Origin: Monodelphis domestica
Lineage: Eukaryota; Chordata; Mammalia; Didelphimorphia; Didelphidae
Direction of reading: 5' to 3'
NCBI RefSeq assembly: GCF_027887165.1
Contig: NC_077235.1
Span: 51,981,895-52,045,894 of the forward strand
DNA length: 64,000 nucleotides
Numbering within the stretch: position 1 is the stretch's first letter; each line of letters opens with the position of its first letter. This document shows, piece by piece, positions 1 through 12,065 of this stretch. Under the pieces are notes generated by a model, which was not told the DNA's origin, made no database searches, and saw nothing but the letters and a program-made list of their open reading frames with translations. The position numbers and the translations under genes were made by a program.

Positions 1-25
1 TTCTATCCACTGTGCCATCTAGTCA
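1..25 (-). repeat. End of a tRNA-derived marsupial SINE, cut by window edge
   Basis: The first 25 bases are the reverse complement of the SINE head (ctaggtggcacagtggata type) seen again at 63,325. The rest of the copy lies outside the window. Confidence 0.6.
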
Positions 26-489
26 CATCTGACACATAGTACACCTAATAAATGTTTCCCTCCATTACTTTAAAAATGTCTTCAAAAGTTACTGAAAGAA
101 TTAAATTAAAAAAAAGAGAAGCTGAGGATGATTTGGTTCTGTTCTATGTGTTTTAAAAGGGGAATAGTGAAGGGAGAATAAAAGGAATACTTTAATGTAA
201 AAAGAAGTTAGAAGAGGAGTGGAATTTGCTGTTTCTCATATATAGGATACATGAGATACAGAGAATACAAATATGGAGAATGAGGTGGGGGGAATGTGCA
301 CTAGATGAATCTCCCTCATGTGAAATGTACAAAGGTAGGTTGAATATACATATGTCCACATACACAGCTAGGATGTGGAGGGAGAGTTAAGAGGAAGGAA
401 TAAATAGTCACAAGAAAAACAAACTTCTGATCTTGAAGGGAAAGAGTTGTTCAAAGAAAAATAAGGCCAAGAACTGGAAATTGAAGGGA
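26..489. other. No gene recognised; A-rich sequence
   Basis: Purine-rich, A-rich sequence with many stops in all frames. I recognise no gene, RNA gene or clear repeat here. The right end grades into an old L1 fragment. Confidence 0.4.
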
Positions 490-800
490 GTGTGCATATT
501 GATTGTGAAACAAAAGGTGGCATATGAACAGAATGAAATATCATTACCCGGTAAGAAATTATGAAAAAGGCAATTGCAGAGAATCCTGAGTAGTACAAAC
601 CAGTAGAGAAGGAATGAAACAGAACTAGGGGAACAATTTCTACAAGGACATTAACACTAATGAAAAATAACTTGGAAAGATATAGAACTATACATCAAGA
701 GAAGGAATTTCTCAGGAAGGAAAGACCGAGAGGAGAAATCCTTCAATACTCTATGGTACCCAGGACTAAAAAGTAACAGAAATTAAAGTGAGGCAGATTA
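490..800 (+). mobile_element. Old L1 3' region fragment
   Basis: The order of phrases matches the C-terminal end of marsupial L1 ORF2 and the start of its 3' UTR, heavily mutated: a gaacagaatgaaatat-like stretch, then gaatgaaacagaacta and acttggaaagatatagaact. No open frame remains. The match is by eye and the boundaries are approximate. Confidence 0.45.
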
Positions 801-1611
801 CTGAAAAAAAAGATAATATTTAAGGACCACAAAAAATTTTGGATAGTACTTTCACGTATGAGTCAAGGAACATTAATGTATGTTATTAGTGTTTTAAGTA
901 TATATATTATAAAGGAGTAAGATCAAATTGAGTTATTTTTATTGCACACGACAGTAAACAGTTTTGACTAATGTATTGTAATGCAGTCTCTTGTATCAGT
1001 GAGGTAAAAATATTTGAGTCGAAGTTCTGCACTGACCTTTCAACGTATTTAAAACCACTTTTATACGCATAAATACATCTATGGATGAACATGTAAAATT
1101 TTAGGGAACAATTTGTTTTGGGCAGTCCAAATGACAGTTCTTGCTAATGTGTACTTAATGGACCTCCCCAATTGCATCAGAGACCATCTAAAAGCAAAGT
1201 TTGCATGGGAAAAAGTTCATGGATTGCCACTAGGCTGCAATTTAAAATTTCCTCTAACTTGACATTTTTAAGCTGAAAGAGTATTAAGGGTGGCATTTCT
1301 GGCTAGTTAGTATTTTGATTTGCAAGACCAGCCCTAAAAAGACTGAAAACATACTACAAAACACAATGTCTATAATTTAGGCAGCCTCTGGAATTGGTGA
1401 TTCTGGCAGGTAGACCAATTAACTAGACTGACTGAAGCAGGATAACAAAGAAAGCAAATTAGTGCATGAGCAAATATAATTTTTGATAAATGACTTTGAG
1501 TATGCCAACATCATTAATGATACAATTATTAGTAGGGTTAGTATGGTGTCATGTTAGTACTGGACCAGTGGTAAACAGACTTATGTTTTACCCTTAGTTC
1601 ATACCTAGCAT
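801..1611. other. No gene recognised
   Basis: AT-rich sequence without a supportable gene or named repeat. The 61-aa minus-strand ORF at 907-1,092 shows no family motif and is treated as chance. Confidence 0.4.
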
Positions 1612-1853
1612 ATAGATAGTTCTTTAAGGTCTGCAAAGCAGTTTGCAAATAGTAGCTCATTTGATCCTCACAGCAACCATGGGAGATATGTGCAGTTATG
1701 ATTCCCATTTTACAGATGAAGCAACTGAGTCAGAGAATGGTCAATTGTTTTGCTCAGTGTCACGTTGGTAGTAAACATCCAAGGTTGACTTTAAACTCAG
1801 GTCTTCTTGACTCTAAATCTAATACCCTATCCATTGCACCACCCTAGCTAGAC
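1612..1853 (-). repeat. MIR-type SINE
   Basis: Read on the minus strand it has the MIR layout: a tRNA-like head near 1,850, a core ending in the reverse complement of cattttacagatgaagcaact, and a 3' part matching the reverse of catttgatcctcacagcaac. It is diverged and therefore ancient. Confidence 0.8.
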
Positions 1854-2277
1854 CATTAACTAGCAATTTAACCTTGAGCAACTTACCCTTTCTATTCTTC
1901 AGTCTTCTCACCAAGAATACTTTGAAGTCATTAATTATGTTACATATCCATTTTTAGACCTTATAAAATTATGTCACAATTGGAAGAAAAGCTATCCTTA
2001 GGAGGGAACCATTTTCCTTTGCTTTCTGTTGTGTCATTCTAGACTTTCATTTCTTCTGGGTGATGAACAGGAGTTCCATGATACTTGAAGTATCTCTACC
2101 TGATCATTTGCAATATTTAGCTCTTTGACCTGGATGCTCATTTAGTCCATTTTTGGATGAGTTAAACTAGGGGATCCTCTCCTGGCATTTCATTGATTAT
2201 ATTAACCTGACTCATTCTTGTGTTCTAGAACCTTTGGGAAATTTTCTTTTCTGAATATGGCATATAGTATTTTGTTC
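1854..2277. other. No gene recognised
   Basis: Unassigned AT-rich sequence. I see no gene, RNA gene or clear repeat. Confidence 0.35.
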
Positions 2278-2431
2278 ACTGAATCATTTAGAGTTAGAAA
2301 GGACTTTGGAGACCATCTAATATCATAGGTAGGATAACTAAAGCCCATGGAGGTTGACTTACCCAAGGTCTCATAGTATTAATCATAAGAGACAGTCCTC
2401 TCAGCCCTCTAACTCCAGCGATAGGGCTCTT
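2278..2431 (-). repeat. tRNA-derived SINE (MIR/MAR type)
   Basis: Contains gagttagaaaggactttgga followed by a degraded cccaaggtctcatag stretch. This is the minus-strand order of the SINE class also present at 31,530-31,755. Confidence 0.65.
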
Positions 2432-2644
2432 TATAATTTTTTTCTGAAAGGTCAATAATATCTAAATTATCTTTTTAAGCTGTTTATCTTATGGAGAACT
2501 TGTATATTCTTCTAGTTTTGTTATCTTTCACATGTAAATTTTATTATTACTGTACTTTTTAGTTCTGTTTCTTTTCTCTTTTCAGAGTGCTCACTACTTT
2601 GTTAATAAAAGCTCCAAATGGATAAATGGCTCAGGCATAAAGGG

Positions 2645-3790
2645 TGACATCATAAGCAAATTAGAGGAACAAGGAAGAAATTTCCTTTCAAATTTATTAG
2701 AGAAAGTATTGGGTTTTCAAATGTGAAGCAGAGAAGATTGCTAAAGAGAAAATGGACAATTTTGATTATATAAAATATAAAAAGTTTTGCACAAACAAAG
2801 CAGTTAAAATTAGAATGAAATCGGCAACTAAGAAAAATATTTGCAATAAGTTTCTTTGATAAAGGTCTCATATCCAAGATATATAAGGAATTTATTAAAA
2901 TTTATAGGAAAAAGAGCCATTCTTCAAATGATAGTCAAGGTTATGAACAGACAATTTTCAAATAAAGAAATCCAAGTTTTTTGTGTACATGTGAAAATAT
3001 GCTCCAAATGAAATGCTAATTAAAGCTATTTTAAGATTTCATCTCATGCTCATAAGATTAACAAAGATGACAATTACCTTGGATAAAAGGGCTTCAGAAA
3101 AGCAGGCACACTAATAACCCACTGGAGAAGCTATGAATTGGTCCAACCACTCTGGAAAATACTTTGGAATTCTTCCCCCGAAACTACTAAACTCTGCAGA
3201 TCCTTTAACTTATTGGTACCCTGCATTACCTATATCCCAAGGAGTTCAATGAAAAAGGAAAGTACAATTTTATTTTAAGCAATTCTTTATGCAATAGCAA
3301 AAGAACTGTGAGCTAAGGAGGTATCCATCTATTGGGAAATATCTGAAAAAGTTATGGATTATAAATATACTGGAATATTACTGTGCAGCAAGAAATGACA
3401 AAATGGATGCTGTCAGAAAAACCTGCAAATACCTGTGTCAAAAGATACAAAGTGAGAGGAGCAGAATCAGATCTTATCAGATGTTACAAGGTCTTTGCTT
3501 TTCTTTTGTTTTCAGTGGTGGGGGAGATGGATGAGAGAATCCGGAGAAAGAAGAGCAAAACATATCTTTTAATAGAAAAGAGTCATTGGGACAAAACTTT
3601 TAAAAAGGCAGGGAAGAGAAAAGAAGGAAGGCTTAGAGGAACCACAGACAAGCATGACAGTTGAAGTGATATTATATTTGAAAACAGCAGCATGTTGCAT
3701 ATAATAGAGATCAGTAATTTAATGTACAAACCTTTTATTTTCTGTTCTTCTGTGTATATAGAAATATTTGTTTTTCCAATGATGTTTGTT
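2645..3790 (+). mobile_element. Old, 5'-truncated L1 (ORF2 C-terminal part and 3' end)
   Basis: Consecutive stretches match the L1 ORF2 C-terminal third, in the same order as in the intact copy at 13,991-20,346. Examples are gacaattttgattatataaa, ttgatctgaatggtcca-like text near 3,140, and ggaatattactgtgcagcaa near 3,372. Many stops and indels show it is dead. The 93-aa ORF at 3,383-3,664 lies across its 3' end and is not a gene. Confidence 0.75.
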
Positions 3791-4479
3791 AGGTTTGAAG
3801 AAAAATAAAATTAGAAAGACATTTTCAAGCTTTTGTTCCGGATCATTGATTCTGTTCAGTTTTTCCTTTAAGAACTCTAATCTTATTCCTTACATCTTTT
3901 TTTGACTTGGTGGGCTTTTCAACAACTTTTGGAATTCTTGTGGGCATTCTGCTCTTTTTTGTGGATTCTTGTTGTGTTTGTTGCAGAATTAGATATCCTC
4001 TTCATCTGGAAATTTATCCCCACACTTGTTTTACCCCAGAATATTTCTTCATTGTCATAGGAAATTGTTTGTGCTTACTCTATTTCTTCAATACTTCTGC
4101 CAATCTTCCTGTGATGATTTTAAAATGAGAATTGTCAATCCTGTCATCTTTTGTGGGGTTTATAGTTCTTTCATGTTATTTGGTAAATGCATAGCTATTT
4201 TGAGGTGATGAGGGGGAACTGAGTTTCTATGATATCTCCAGAAATCCTTTAATAAGTGTGTTTCTTGGAAAGTTTAATGTAAATTCATTTTTTAAAGATA
4301 AAATTCTGTTTGAAAGGCATTGAGCAGTCATTGTTTTTGTTTTTCTTTTTGCTTGTAATTAAATGAGGAATCTGTTGGTGTAATGGGAATAATTGTGTCT
4401 CAACTTATGATTTTGGAAAGCTTGGATTTGGTATGCTGAGTTTCTTGTTTAATGAGGTTTCCTAAATGGACATTCCTAT
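3791..4479. other. No gene recognised
   Basis: T-rich sequence. Short plus-strand ORFs of 73 and 60 aa are hydrophobic because of T-richness and carry no recognisable motif. It may be a very old LINE piece, but I cannot support that. Confidence 0.35.
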
Positions 4480-4550
4480 AACAATAATAGTAATAATAGC
4501 TAACATTTATATAGCACTTACTATGCTAGGCACTGTGCCTATGCAATTTA
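4480..4550 (-). repeat. MIR 3' core fragment
   Basis: Contains gctaacatttatatagcact followed by tatgctaggcactgtgcc, the conserved 3' end of MIR read in reverse. Only about 70 bp remain. Confidence 0.65.
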
Positions 4551-5129
4551 GCCATTTGAATAATGCCAAATACTCAATGCAAAACATTTTCAGCACAATT
4601 CTTCATCCAGAGGCTTAGATATTTTTTATTAAATTTCAGGTGACCCTTTAGGTGGCTTTTATACTTGAAATGTGGAGGGAAGATGAAGGATCTATTTAGA
4701 TAATTCAAGCAAAACAGAAACCTCATGTAATTTAGGCTCATTATCTTTCAAGTGAAATTGTGGTTTGAGGGGAAGGTCTTGTCAGAGCCCTACAATTGTA
4801 TTAACTTTCTGCTCTATGTGTTGTAAACATGGGCTTAGAGTACCAATATTCTGAAATACTTACTATTTTTCATTACTGTCACTAGCCAATCATGTCACTG
4901 TCAGGACCTTTGCCTTTGCTGCTGGATAGGCAATAATTGCCTAAAATAGAGGTGTTTATCTACTTAAACAAAAGGGAGAAGCTTTGGAAATACAGAATGG
5001 GCATTTAGGGTCCATTTGAACTAGTATCCTAGGCTTTGACGTAATTACTTTGTGTTCTGGGTCATCTTGAAGCCTAGAGGCTTAGGAAACCTCATTCCCA
5101 GTTAGATGACCTCTCTGGATGCTTACTTG
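4551..5129. other. No gene recognised; downstream flank of the olfactory receptor pseudogene
   Basis: Unassigned sequence lying 3' of the minus-strand receptor pseudogene. I see no exon, RNA gene or repeat that I can support. Confidence 0.35.
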
Positions 5130-5945
5130 ATTAGTTTCCTCTGGACTTCTTTCCCAGACTGGTTTTTTAGGGTGCAAATGAAAGTGTTTTCAAAAGTGGT
5201 AGCAATAGTATAAATCATGGAGCAGATTGTACTAATTCATCTGACTGATACCATACATGGTGCCCGGGGTCCCCTAGTACAGCGTCACCGCTACAAAGTG
5301 GAAGGAGTTGACAGAGAAAGCCCTCTGCTATGCCATGGCCAGAGATTTCTCAGGATGGGGCAGTGATGTTGGCAGAGAATACCAGAATCAGCCATTGTAA
5401 ACAGGGATGTGTCCCCCAAAAGCCATTTTTTAATCTCTGTGGATGGACATACAGGTCAGCTTCATGACAGATTTCTGGTTGCAAAAGGAATGATGAATTT
5501 CAAGTAGTGGTTGGATGATCAAAGTAACAATGAAGATAGGAACAATAAAAATTATCAGTCATGGCACACCCACTAACTGAGTGTAAACCCTTAAGGCCAG
5601 CATTTTAGGATGGTATAGATGACTATATAATGGCTAAAAGACATCATTAAGCAGAATTCAATACATGCCCTGCAGCCAAACGTGATGAAGTTAGGGAAGG
5701 AGATAATTTCACTGGACAGACAAAAAGTTTGCTATATCACAGTAATAATATTTGAAATACAGCTGATCTCAAAGATGAAGAAATGACCAAGAAGGATCTG
5801 CTGAGGTTGTGCTCAACATATATCACCATTAGGATCATAACATTGTTCATTAAGGTCATGACAAAGATTCCAGGAAACACCTCAAATAGTGGCTGGAATT
5901 TCCAGTTAAATCCCAGTAAGACAAATGCCATAGCCCACACAGATG
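5130..5945 (-). pseudogene. Olfactory receptor pseudogene (7-TM odorant GPCR)
   Basis: On the minus strand the open piece at 5,737-5,940 reads AFVLLGF, then FPGIFVMTLMNNVMIL. These are the N-terminal LLGF motif and the first transmembrane helix with its GN-type site (here NN). Further along, in shifted frames, I read NFLS, then ISFPNFITFGCRA. Next comes KAFSVNSFHFVAVTLY, the TM6 KAFSTCSSH region with a stop where TM7 begins. The end reads ICTLKNQSGKEVQRKL, a decayed form of the C-terminal LRNKEV motif. The order is correct over about 815 bp, slightly shorter than the usual 930-bp single-exon gene. Several frameshifts and stops mean it cannot make a receptor. A second receptor pseudogene lies 30 kb away. 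The subfamily cannot be told from this. Confidence 0.8.
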
Positions 5946-6004
5946 TCTCCCTTTGTTGGATGTGTTTTAGAAGTATTGCAAAATTTGTTTTTTTTTTCTT
6001 TTTG

Positions 6005-6466
6005 AAAAAAATGTTTTAATTAGTTAATTTAGAATATTTTTCCTTGGTTACAAGAATCATGTTCTTTCCCTCCCCTCACCCCTTCCCGTAGCTGACGCAC
6101 AATTCCACAGGGTTTTACAGGTGTCATTGATCAAAACCTATTTCCATATTATTGATATTTGCACTAGGGTGATCATTTAAAGTCTACATCCCCAATCATA
6201 TCCCCATCAGCCCACGTGATCAAGCAGTTGTTTTTCTTCTGGGTTTCTGTTCCCACAGTTCTTTCTCTTAAGTCCCTCAGAATTGTCCTGGATCATTGCA
6301 TTGCTGCAGTAGAGAAGTCCATTACATTAGATTGTACCACAGAATATCAGTGTCTGTGTATAATGTTGTCCTGGTTCTGCTCCTCTCACTCTGCATCAAT
6401 TCCTGGAGGTCATTCCAGTTCACATGGAATTCCTCCAGTTCATTATTCCTTTGGGCACAATATACT
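6005..6466 (-). mobile_element. 5'-truncated L1, 3' end only
   Basis: Starts with a T-rich tail on the plus strand (the A-tail of a minus-strand insertion), then ttagttaatttagaatattt and ggttacaagaatcatgttct, the L1 3' UTR also seen at 8,040 and 39,900. It continues into the last codons of ORF2 and stops near 6,466. The ORFs listed on the plus strand here are antisense to L1 and are not genes. Confidence 0.85.
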
Positions 6467-6794
6467 GCAGTGCTTTTGGGATCTCATGGAGATGAATATT
6501 CCCTCCAGCAAACTGAAACCCCTGTCTGCTCTCTCATCCCTATCCTCTTTATCATCTCCTCCCTGAAAGTTATATCCCAAATTCAAAGTCAGCATATATT
6601 TAGTACTTGTGGCCCCACCCTCTATCATTGGATTCAAAATTAACTTTCTCCACTTTCTAGCTTTGTGATTCTAGGCAAATCACTTATTCTCTCTGATCCT
6701 CATTGCCTTTTATCATTTCATAAAGGTCTTCCAATATTTCTATCATATTTGTCATTTTATGGAACACTAATAATTCCTTACCATAACACGTACG
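6467..6794. other. Unassigned, with a weak SINE-like piece
   Basis: Between two L1 3' ends. The stretch 6,645-6,730 (tagctttgtgattctaggca, then a cctcattgcc phrase) resembles the body of a plus-strand MIR-type SINE. No gene is seen. Confidence 0.4.
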
Positions 6795-6955
6795 ACACAA
6801 TCCAATTGTTTCCTCCGGGAAAAGGGAGGGTGGAGGGGAGGGAAAGAACCGGAATCATGTAACCATGGAAAATAGTCTAAATTAATTAATTAACTAAATA
6901 AAAATAAACCAAGTAAGTAAAAATAAAAAGAATAAATAGTATTAAAAAATAAACA
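6795..6955 (+). mobile_element. Very short L1 3' end
   Basis: About 110 bp of L1 3' terminus: a gggaggg tract, then ggaatcatgtaaccatggaa and the ctaaattaattaattaacta end, followed by an A-rich tail up to about 6,955. Being plus-strand, it is a separate insertion from the minus-strand L1 at 6,005. Confidence 0.8.
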
Positions 6956-6959
6956 GTAC

Positions 6960-8005
6960 TGGTATGAATATTTTTACATGGATTTGTCTTTTCTCATTGT
7001 CAGCATGAACCTAATAGTTGCATCAAAGGGTATGAACAATTTTATAACTTTTCTTGTATAATTGCAAATTATTTTGTAAAATGTTTGGACCAATTCAAAG
7101 TTCTGCTCACAGTGAATAAGTGTACCTATTTTCCTGAATTCCTGCCAATATTATATTATTCTGTCATTACCAGTATGACACAAGTGAAGTGGATCATTTT
7201 GATTATTAGCAATTTTGAGCCCTTGTTTAGATGTGTTGATTTGTTTCTTCTTTTAAGAACTATCCCTTCATATCTTTTGGCCATATATCTATTGGAGAAT
7301 GGTTCTCAATCATACGGATTTGTGTTAATACCTTGTGGGTAAGAGGTTCATTTTTGTGTCATGGAAACCTTAAGTAGCCTGGTGAAATCCAAGGACCCCT
7401 GCTCAAGATGAAATTTTTAAATGAATACGATAAAATGCAAAGGCATTAAAAAAGAAATTGAAGATTAGTAAAAATGACTTTGTAATTTTTTTTCCTATCC
7501 AAGTTCACAAACACTCTGTAATCTATCCATAGAACTGTTAGGGTCCATCGAGGTTAACAACCCCTACTTAAAGATTTTTGAATGTCAGATTTTTATAAGG
7601 ATGTTTTTTACAAAGATTTTTCTAATACAGTCCCCTCATTTTTATTCTGGCTGGATGTATTTTATTTCTGCCAAAGCACAAACATAACTAAAATAGTTTA
7701 ATTTTTAATTAATATTTTATGCTATGAATAATCACACAAATTCTTCACTTATTCACAGTTGTATGATATAACTTGTCCTCTTAACTTTTTGATAACATTT
7801 TAAAAAGTGTATCTCATTTGACCATTTAGAATTTGTTGTGATATATGGTGTAAGTCGCTGGGCCAAACTGATTTTTTGTATTCTAATTTTCCCAGGAGCT
7901 ATTGTTGAATAGAACTCTTTCCCCAAACCTTTTCTTCCTGGGTTTACCAAAGACTAGATTTGTGCATACATCCCCCCTCCCCCAATTAAAGGCATGTTAT
8001 GTATA
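6960..8005 (-). mobile_element. L1a, very old L1 (left part)
   Basis: Decayed ORF2 text on the minus strand. The segment around 7,030-7,340 corresponds to the region between the cysteine-rich domain and the upstream linker. The segment 7,740-7,960 corresponds to the part just after the fingers-palm region. About 220 bp at 7,342-7,565 does not match L1 and looks like an older insert. The L1a text stops near 8,005 and resumes at 21,490, so the whole 8,006-21,489 block was inserted into it. Confidence 0.7.
7342..7565. repeat. Unidentified insert within L1a
   Basis: L1a text is interrupted here by sequence carrying tgtcatggaaaccttaagta near its left end and agggtccatcgaggttaaca near its right end. 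It resembles an interspersed repeat I cannot name. The boundaries are approximate. Confidence 0.35.
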
Positions 8006-11000
8006 TATTCTTTTTAAATTTTTTATTTAATGAATTAATTTAGAACATTTTTCTGGTTACATGATTCATGTTCTTTCCCTCCCTTCTCCCAGAACCAATA
8101 AGCAATTCCACTGGGTTTTATATGTATCATTGTTCAAAACACATTTCCATATTATTAATATGTGCAATAGAGTGATCATTTAAAATCAACATCCCCAATC
8201 ATACCTCCATCGAACCATGTGATCAAACAAATGTTTTTCTTCTGCATTTCTACTCCCACAGTTCTTTCTCTGGATGTGGATAGCATTCTTTCTCATAAGT
8301 CCCTCAGAATTGTCCATTGCTGCTAGTAGTCCATTACGTTAGATTGTGCCACAGTGTATCAGTCTCTGTGTACAATGTTCTCCTAGTTCTGCTCCTTTTG
8401 CTCTGCATCAATTTCTGGAGGTCTTTCCAGTTCACATGGAATTCTTCCAGTTCATTATTTCTTTGAGCACAAGAGTATTCCATCACCAACATATACCACA
8501 ATTTGTTCAGCCATTCCCCAACTGAAGGGCATCCCCTCATTTTCCAATTTTTTGCCACCACAAATAGCACAGCTATAAATATTTTTTGTACAAATATTTT
8601 TCCTTATTATCTCTTTGGGGTACAAAACTAGCAGTGCTATGGCTGGATGAAAAGGCAAGGAAGTCTTTTAAAGCCCTTTGGGCATAGTTCCAAATTACCA
8701 TCCAGAATGGTTGGATCAATTCACAACTCCAGCAGCAATGCATTAGTGTCCCAATTTTGCAACATCCTCTCCAACATTTATTACTTTCCTTTGCTGTCAT
8801 ATTGGCTAATCTGCTAGGTGTAAGGTGGTACCTTAAAGTTGTTTTGATTTGCATTTCTCTAATTATGAGAGATTTAGATACCCTTTTCATGTGCTTATTG
8901 ATAGTTTTGATTTCTTTATCTGAAAACTATGTATTCATGTCCTTTGCCCATTTATCAATTGGGGAATGGCTTGATATTTTCTACAATTGATTTAGCTCCT
9001 TATAAATCTGAGAAATTAGACCTTTGTCAGAGTTTTTTGTTATAAAGACCCCCCCCCCAATTTGTTGATTCCTTTATAATTTTGGTTGCATTGGTTTTGT
9101 TGATACAAAAACTTTCTAATTTAATGTAATCAAAATTATTCATTTTACATTTTGTAATATTCTCTGTCTCTTGCTGGGTCTTAAATTCTTTCCTTTCCCA
9201 TAGATCTGACAGGTATACTCTTCCATGTTCACACAATTTACTTATAATTTCCTTCTTTATATTTAAGTCATTTAACCATTCTGAATTTATCTTGGTGTGA
9301 GATGTTGATCTAAACCTAATCTCTCCCATACTGTTTTCCATTTTTCCCAGCAGTTTTTGTTAAATAGTCAGTTCTTGTCCCAAAAGCTGGGATCTTTGGG
9401 TTTATCATAGTCTGTCTTGCTGAGGTCACTTACCCCAAGTCCATTCTGCTGATCCTCCTTTCTGTCTCTTAACCAGAACCTTATTGTTTTGATGACCACT
9501 GCTTTATAGTACAGTTTAAGATCTAGTAATGCTAGGGCCCCATCCTTCACATTTTTTTCATTAGTTCCCTTGATATTCTTGATCTTTTCTTCTTCCAAAT
9601 GTACTGCTATAATTTTTTTCCAATTCGATAACAAATTTCCTGGTAGTTTGATAGGTATAGCACTGAATAAGTAAATAAATTTGGGTAGAATTGTCATTTT
9701 TTATTATATTAGCTCCTCTTATCCATGAGCAATTAATGTTTTTCCGATTACTTAGATCTAGTTTTAATTGTGTGGAAAGTGTTTTGTAGTTGTGTTCATA
9801 TAATTCCTGTGTTTGTCTTGGCAAATAGATTTTAGGGTGATTTTAAATGGAATTTCTCTTTCTAACTCTTGCTGCCAATTTGTGTTGGAACTATATAGTC
9901 ATACTGATGGTTTATGTGCGTTTATTTTGTATCTTGCAACTTTGCTAAAGTTGTTCATTATTTCCACCAGGTTTTTAGTTAATTCTTGAGGTTTCTTTAA
10001 GTAGACCATCATATCATTTACAGTGATTCTTTAGTCTCCTTTTTGCCTATTTTAATCCCTTCAATTTCTTCTCTAATTGCTACTGCTAGCATTTCTAGTA
10101 CAATGTTAAATAATAGAAGTGATAATCAGCATACTCGCTTCACTCCTGATCTTGTTGGGAAGGATTCTAATTTATCCCCATTTCAGATGATGCTTGCTGA
10201 TGGTTTCAAAAATATAATGTTTTATTATTTTGAGGAAAGGCCCATATATTCCTATACTTTCAAGTGTTTTCAATAGGAATGGGTGTTGTATTTCGTCAAA
10301 GGCTTTTTCTACATTGATTGAGGTAATCATGTGATTTCTGTTAGTTTGCTTGTTGATATGGTCAATTATATGGACAGTTTCCTAATATTAAACCATTCTT
10401 GCATTCCTGGTATAAATCCTACCTGGTAATAGTGGATAACCCTCGTGATCACTTGCTGGAGTCTTTTTTCTAGTATTCTATTTAAGATTCTTGCATCTAT
10501 GTTCATTAGGGAGATTGGGCTATAGTTTTATTTCTCTGTTTTTGACCTGCCTGGCTTTGGAATCAGTACCAGATTTGTGTCATAAAAAGAATTTGGTAAA
10601 ACTCCTTCTTTGCTTATTTTGTCATATAGTTTGTATACTATTGGGATTAGTTGTTCTTTACATGTTTGATAGAATTCACTTGTGAATCCACCTGGCCCTG
10701 GGGAGTTTTTCTTAGGGAGTTCCTTGATGGCTTGTTCAATTTCTTTTTTCTGATATGGGATTGTTTAAGTATTCAATTTCCTCTTTTGTTAATCTAGGCA
10801 ATTTATATTTTTGTAAATATTGATCCCATTTCACCTAGATTGTCATATTTATTGCCATATAATTGGGCATAATAGTTTTTAATAATTGCCTTAATTTCCT
10901 CTTCATTAGAGGTGAGGTCTCCTTTTTCATTTTGGATATTGTCAATTTGGTTTTCTTCTTTCCTTTTTTAAATTTGATTAACTAGTACTTTATTTTATTT

Positions 11001-12065
11001 GTTGTTTTCAAAGTACCAAATCCTAGTATTATTTATTAATTCAATAAATCTTTTACTATCAATTTTATTAATTTTGCCTTTGAGTTTTAGGATTTCTGAT
11101 TTAGATTTCCTCTGGGGATTTTAAATTTGTTCTCTTTCTAGTTTTTTAATTTGCACGCCCAATTCATTCACCTCTTCTCTCTCTGATTTGTTGATATATG
11201 AACTCAGAGATATAAATTTTCCCCTGAGTACTGCTTTAGCTGCATCCCATATATTTTGTTATGTCATTTCCTTATTGTCATTCTCTTCAATGAAATCATT
11301 AATTGTTTCTATGATTTGTTCTTTAACCAACCAAATTCAGAGAATAATATTATTTAATTTCCATTTATTTTTTATTTGCCTCTCCACACATCCTTACTAA
11401 TTATAATCTTCATTCCATTATGATCTGAAAAAGTTGCATTTATTATTTCTGCTTTTTTGCATTTGTTTGCAATGTCTTTATGCCCTAGTATATGGTCAGT
11501 CTTTGTGAATGTACCATGTGCTGCTGAAAAGAAGGTGTATTCCTTTTTGTCCCTATTTATTTTTTCCATATATCTATTAACTCTAATTTTTCTGAGATTT
11601 CTTTCACATCTCTTACCTCTTTCTTATTTACTTTTTGATTTGATTCATCTAGATCAGATAGAGGAAAGTTTGGGTCTCCCACTAGTATAATTTTACTATC
11701 TATTTCCTTCTTAAGCTCCAATAGTTTTTCCTTTAAAAATCTGGATGCTATATCATTTGGTGCATACATGTTGAGTACTGATACTTCTTCATTGCCTGTA
11801 CTGCTTTTTATGAGGATGTAATTACCTTCCCTATCTCTTTTAATCAGATCTATTTCTACTTTGGCTTTGTCAGATATGATTGTAACTCCTACCTTCTTTT
11901 TCTCAGCTGATACCCAATAAATTTTACTTCAGCCTCTTACCTTTACCCTGTGTATGTCTACCTGCCACATGTGTGTTCCTTGTAGATAATATATTGTAGG
12001 ATTTTTGTTTCTGATTCACTCTGTTATCTGCTTCTGTTTTATGAATGAGTTCATCCCATTCGAAT
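8006..12065 (-). mobile_element. L1b, full-length dead L1: 3' UTR and most of ORF2
   Basis: Begins with the L1 3' UTR (gaattaatttagaacatttt). ORF2 text runs from about 8,334 leftward-to-rightward in reverse, collinear with the intact copy at 14,350-18,156. L1b is interrupted at 12,066 by an LTR and at 13,991 by L1c, and ends at 21,489. A weak resemblance between tattctttttaaat (about 8,003) and gcatttccttttaagt (about 21,495) may be its duplicated target site. Confidence 0.85.

Noticed and set aside
3383..3664. 93-aa plus-strand ORF
   Set aside because: It begins inside the decayed L1 ORF2 C-terminus (MLSEKPANTC...) and continues into the 3' UTR.
8455..8890. Intact cysteine-rich domain gene from overlapping 67- and 105-aa minus-strand ORFs
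   Set aside because: These are two frames of the same frameshifted L1b ORF2 C-terminus.
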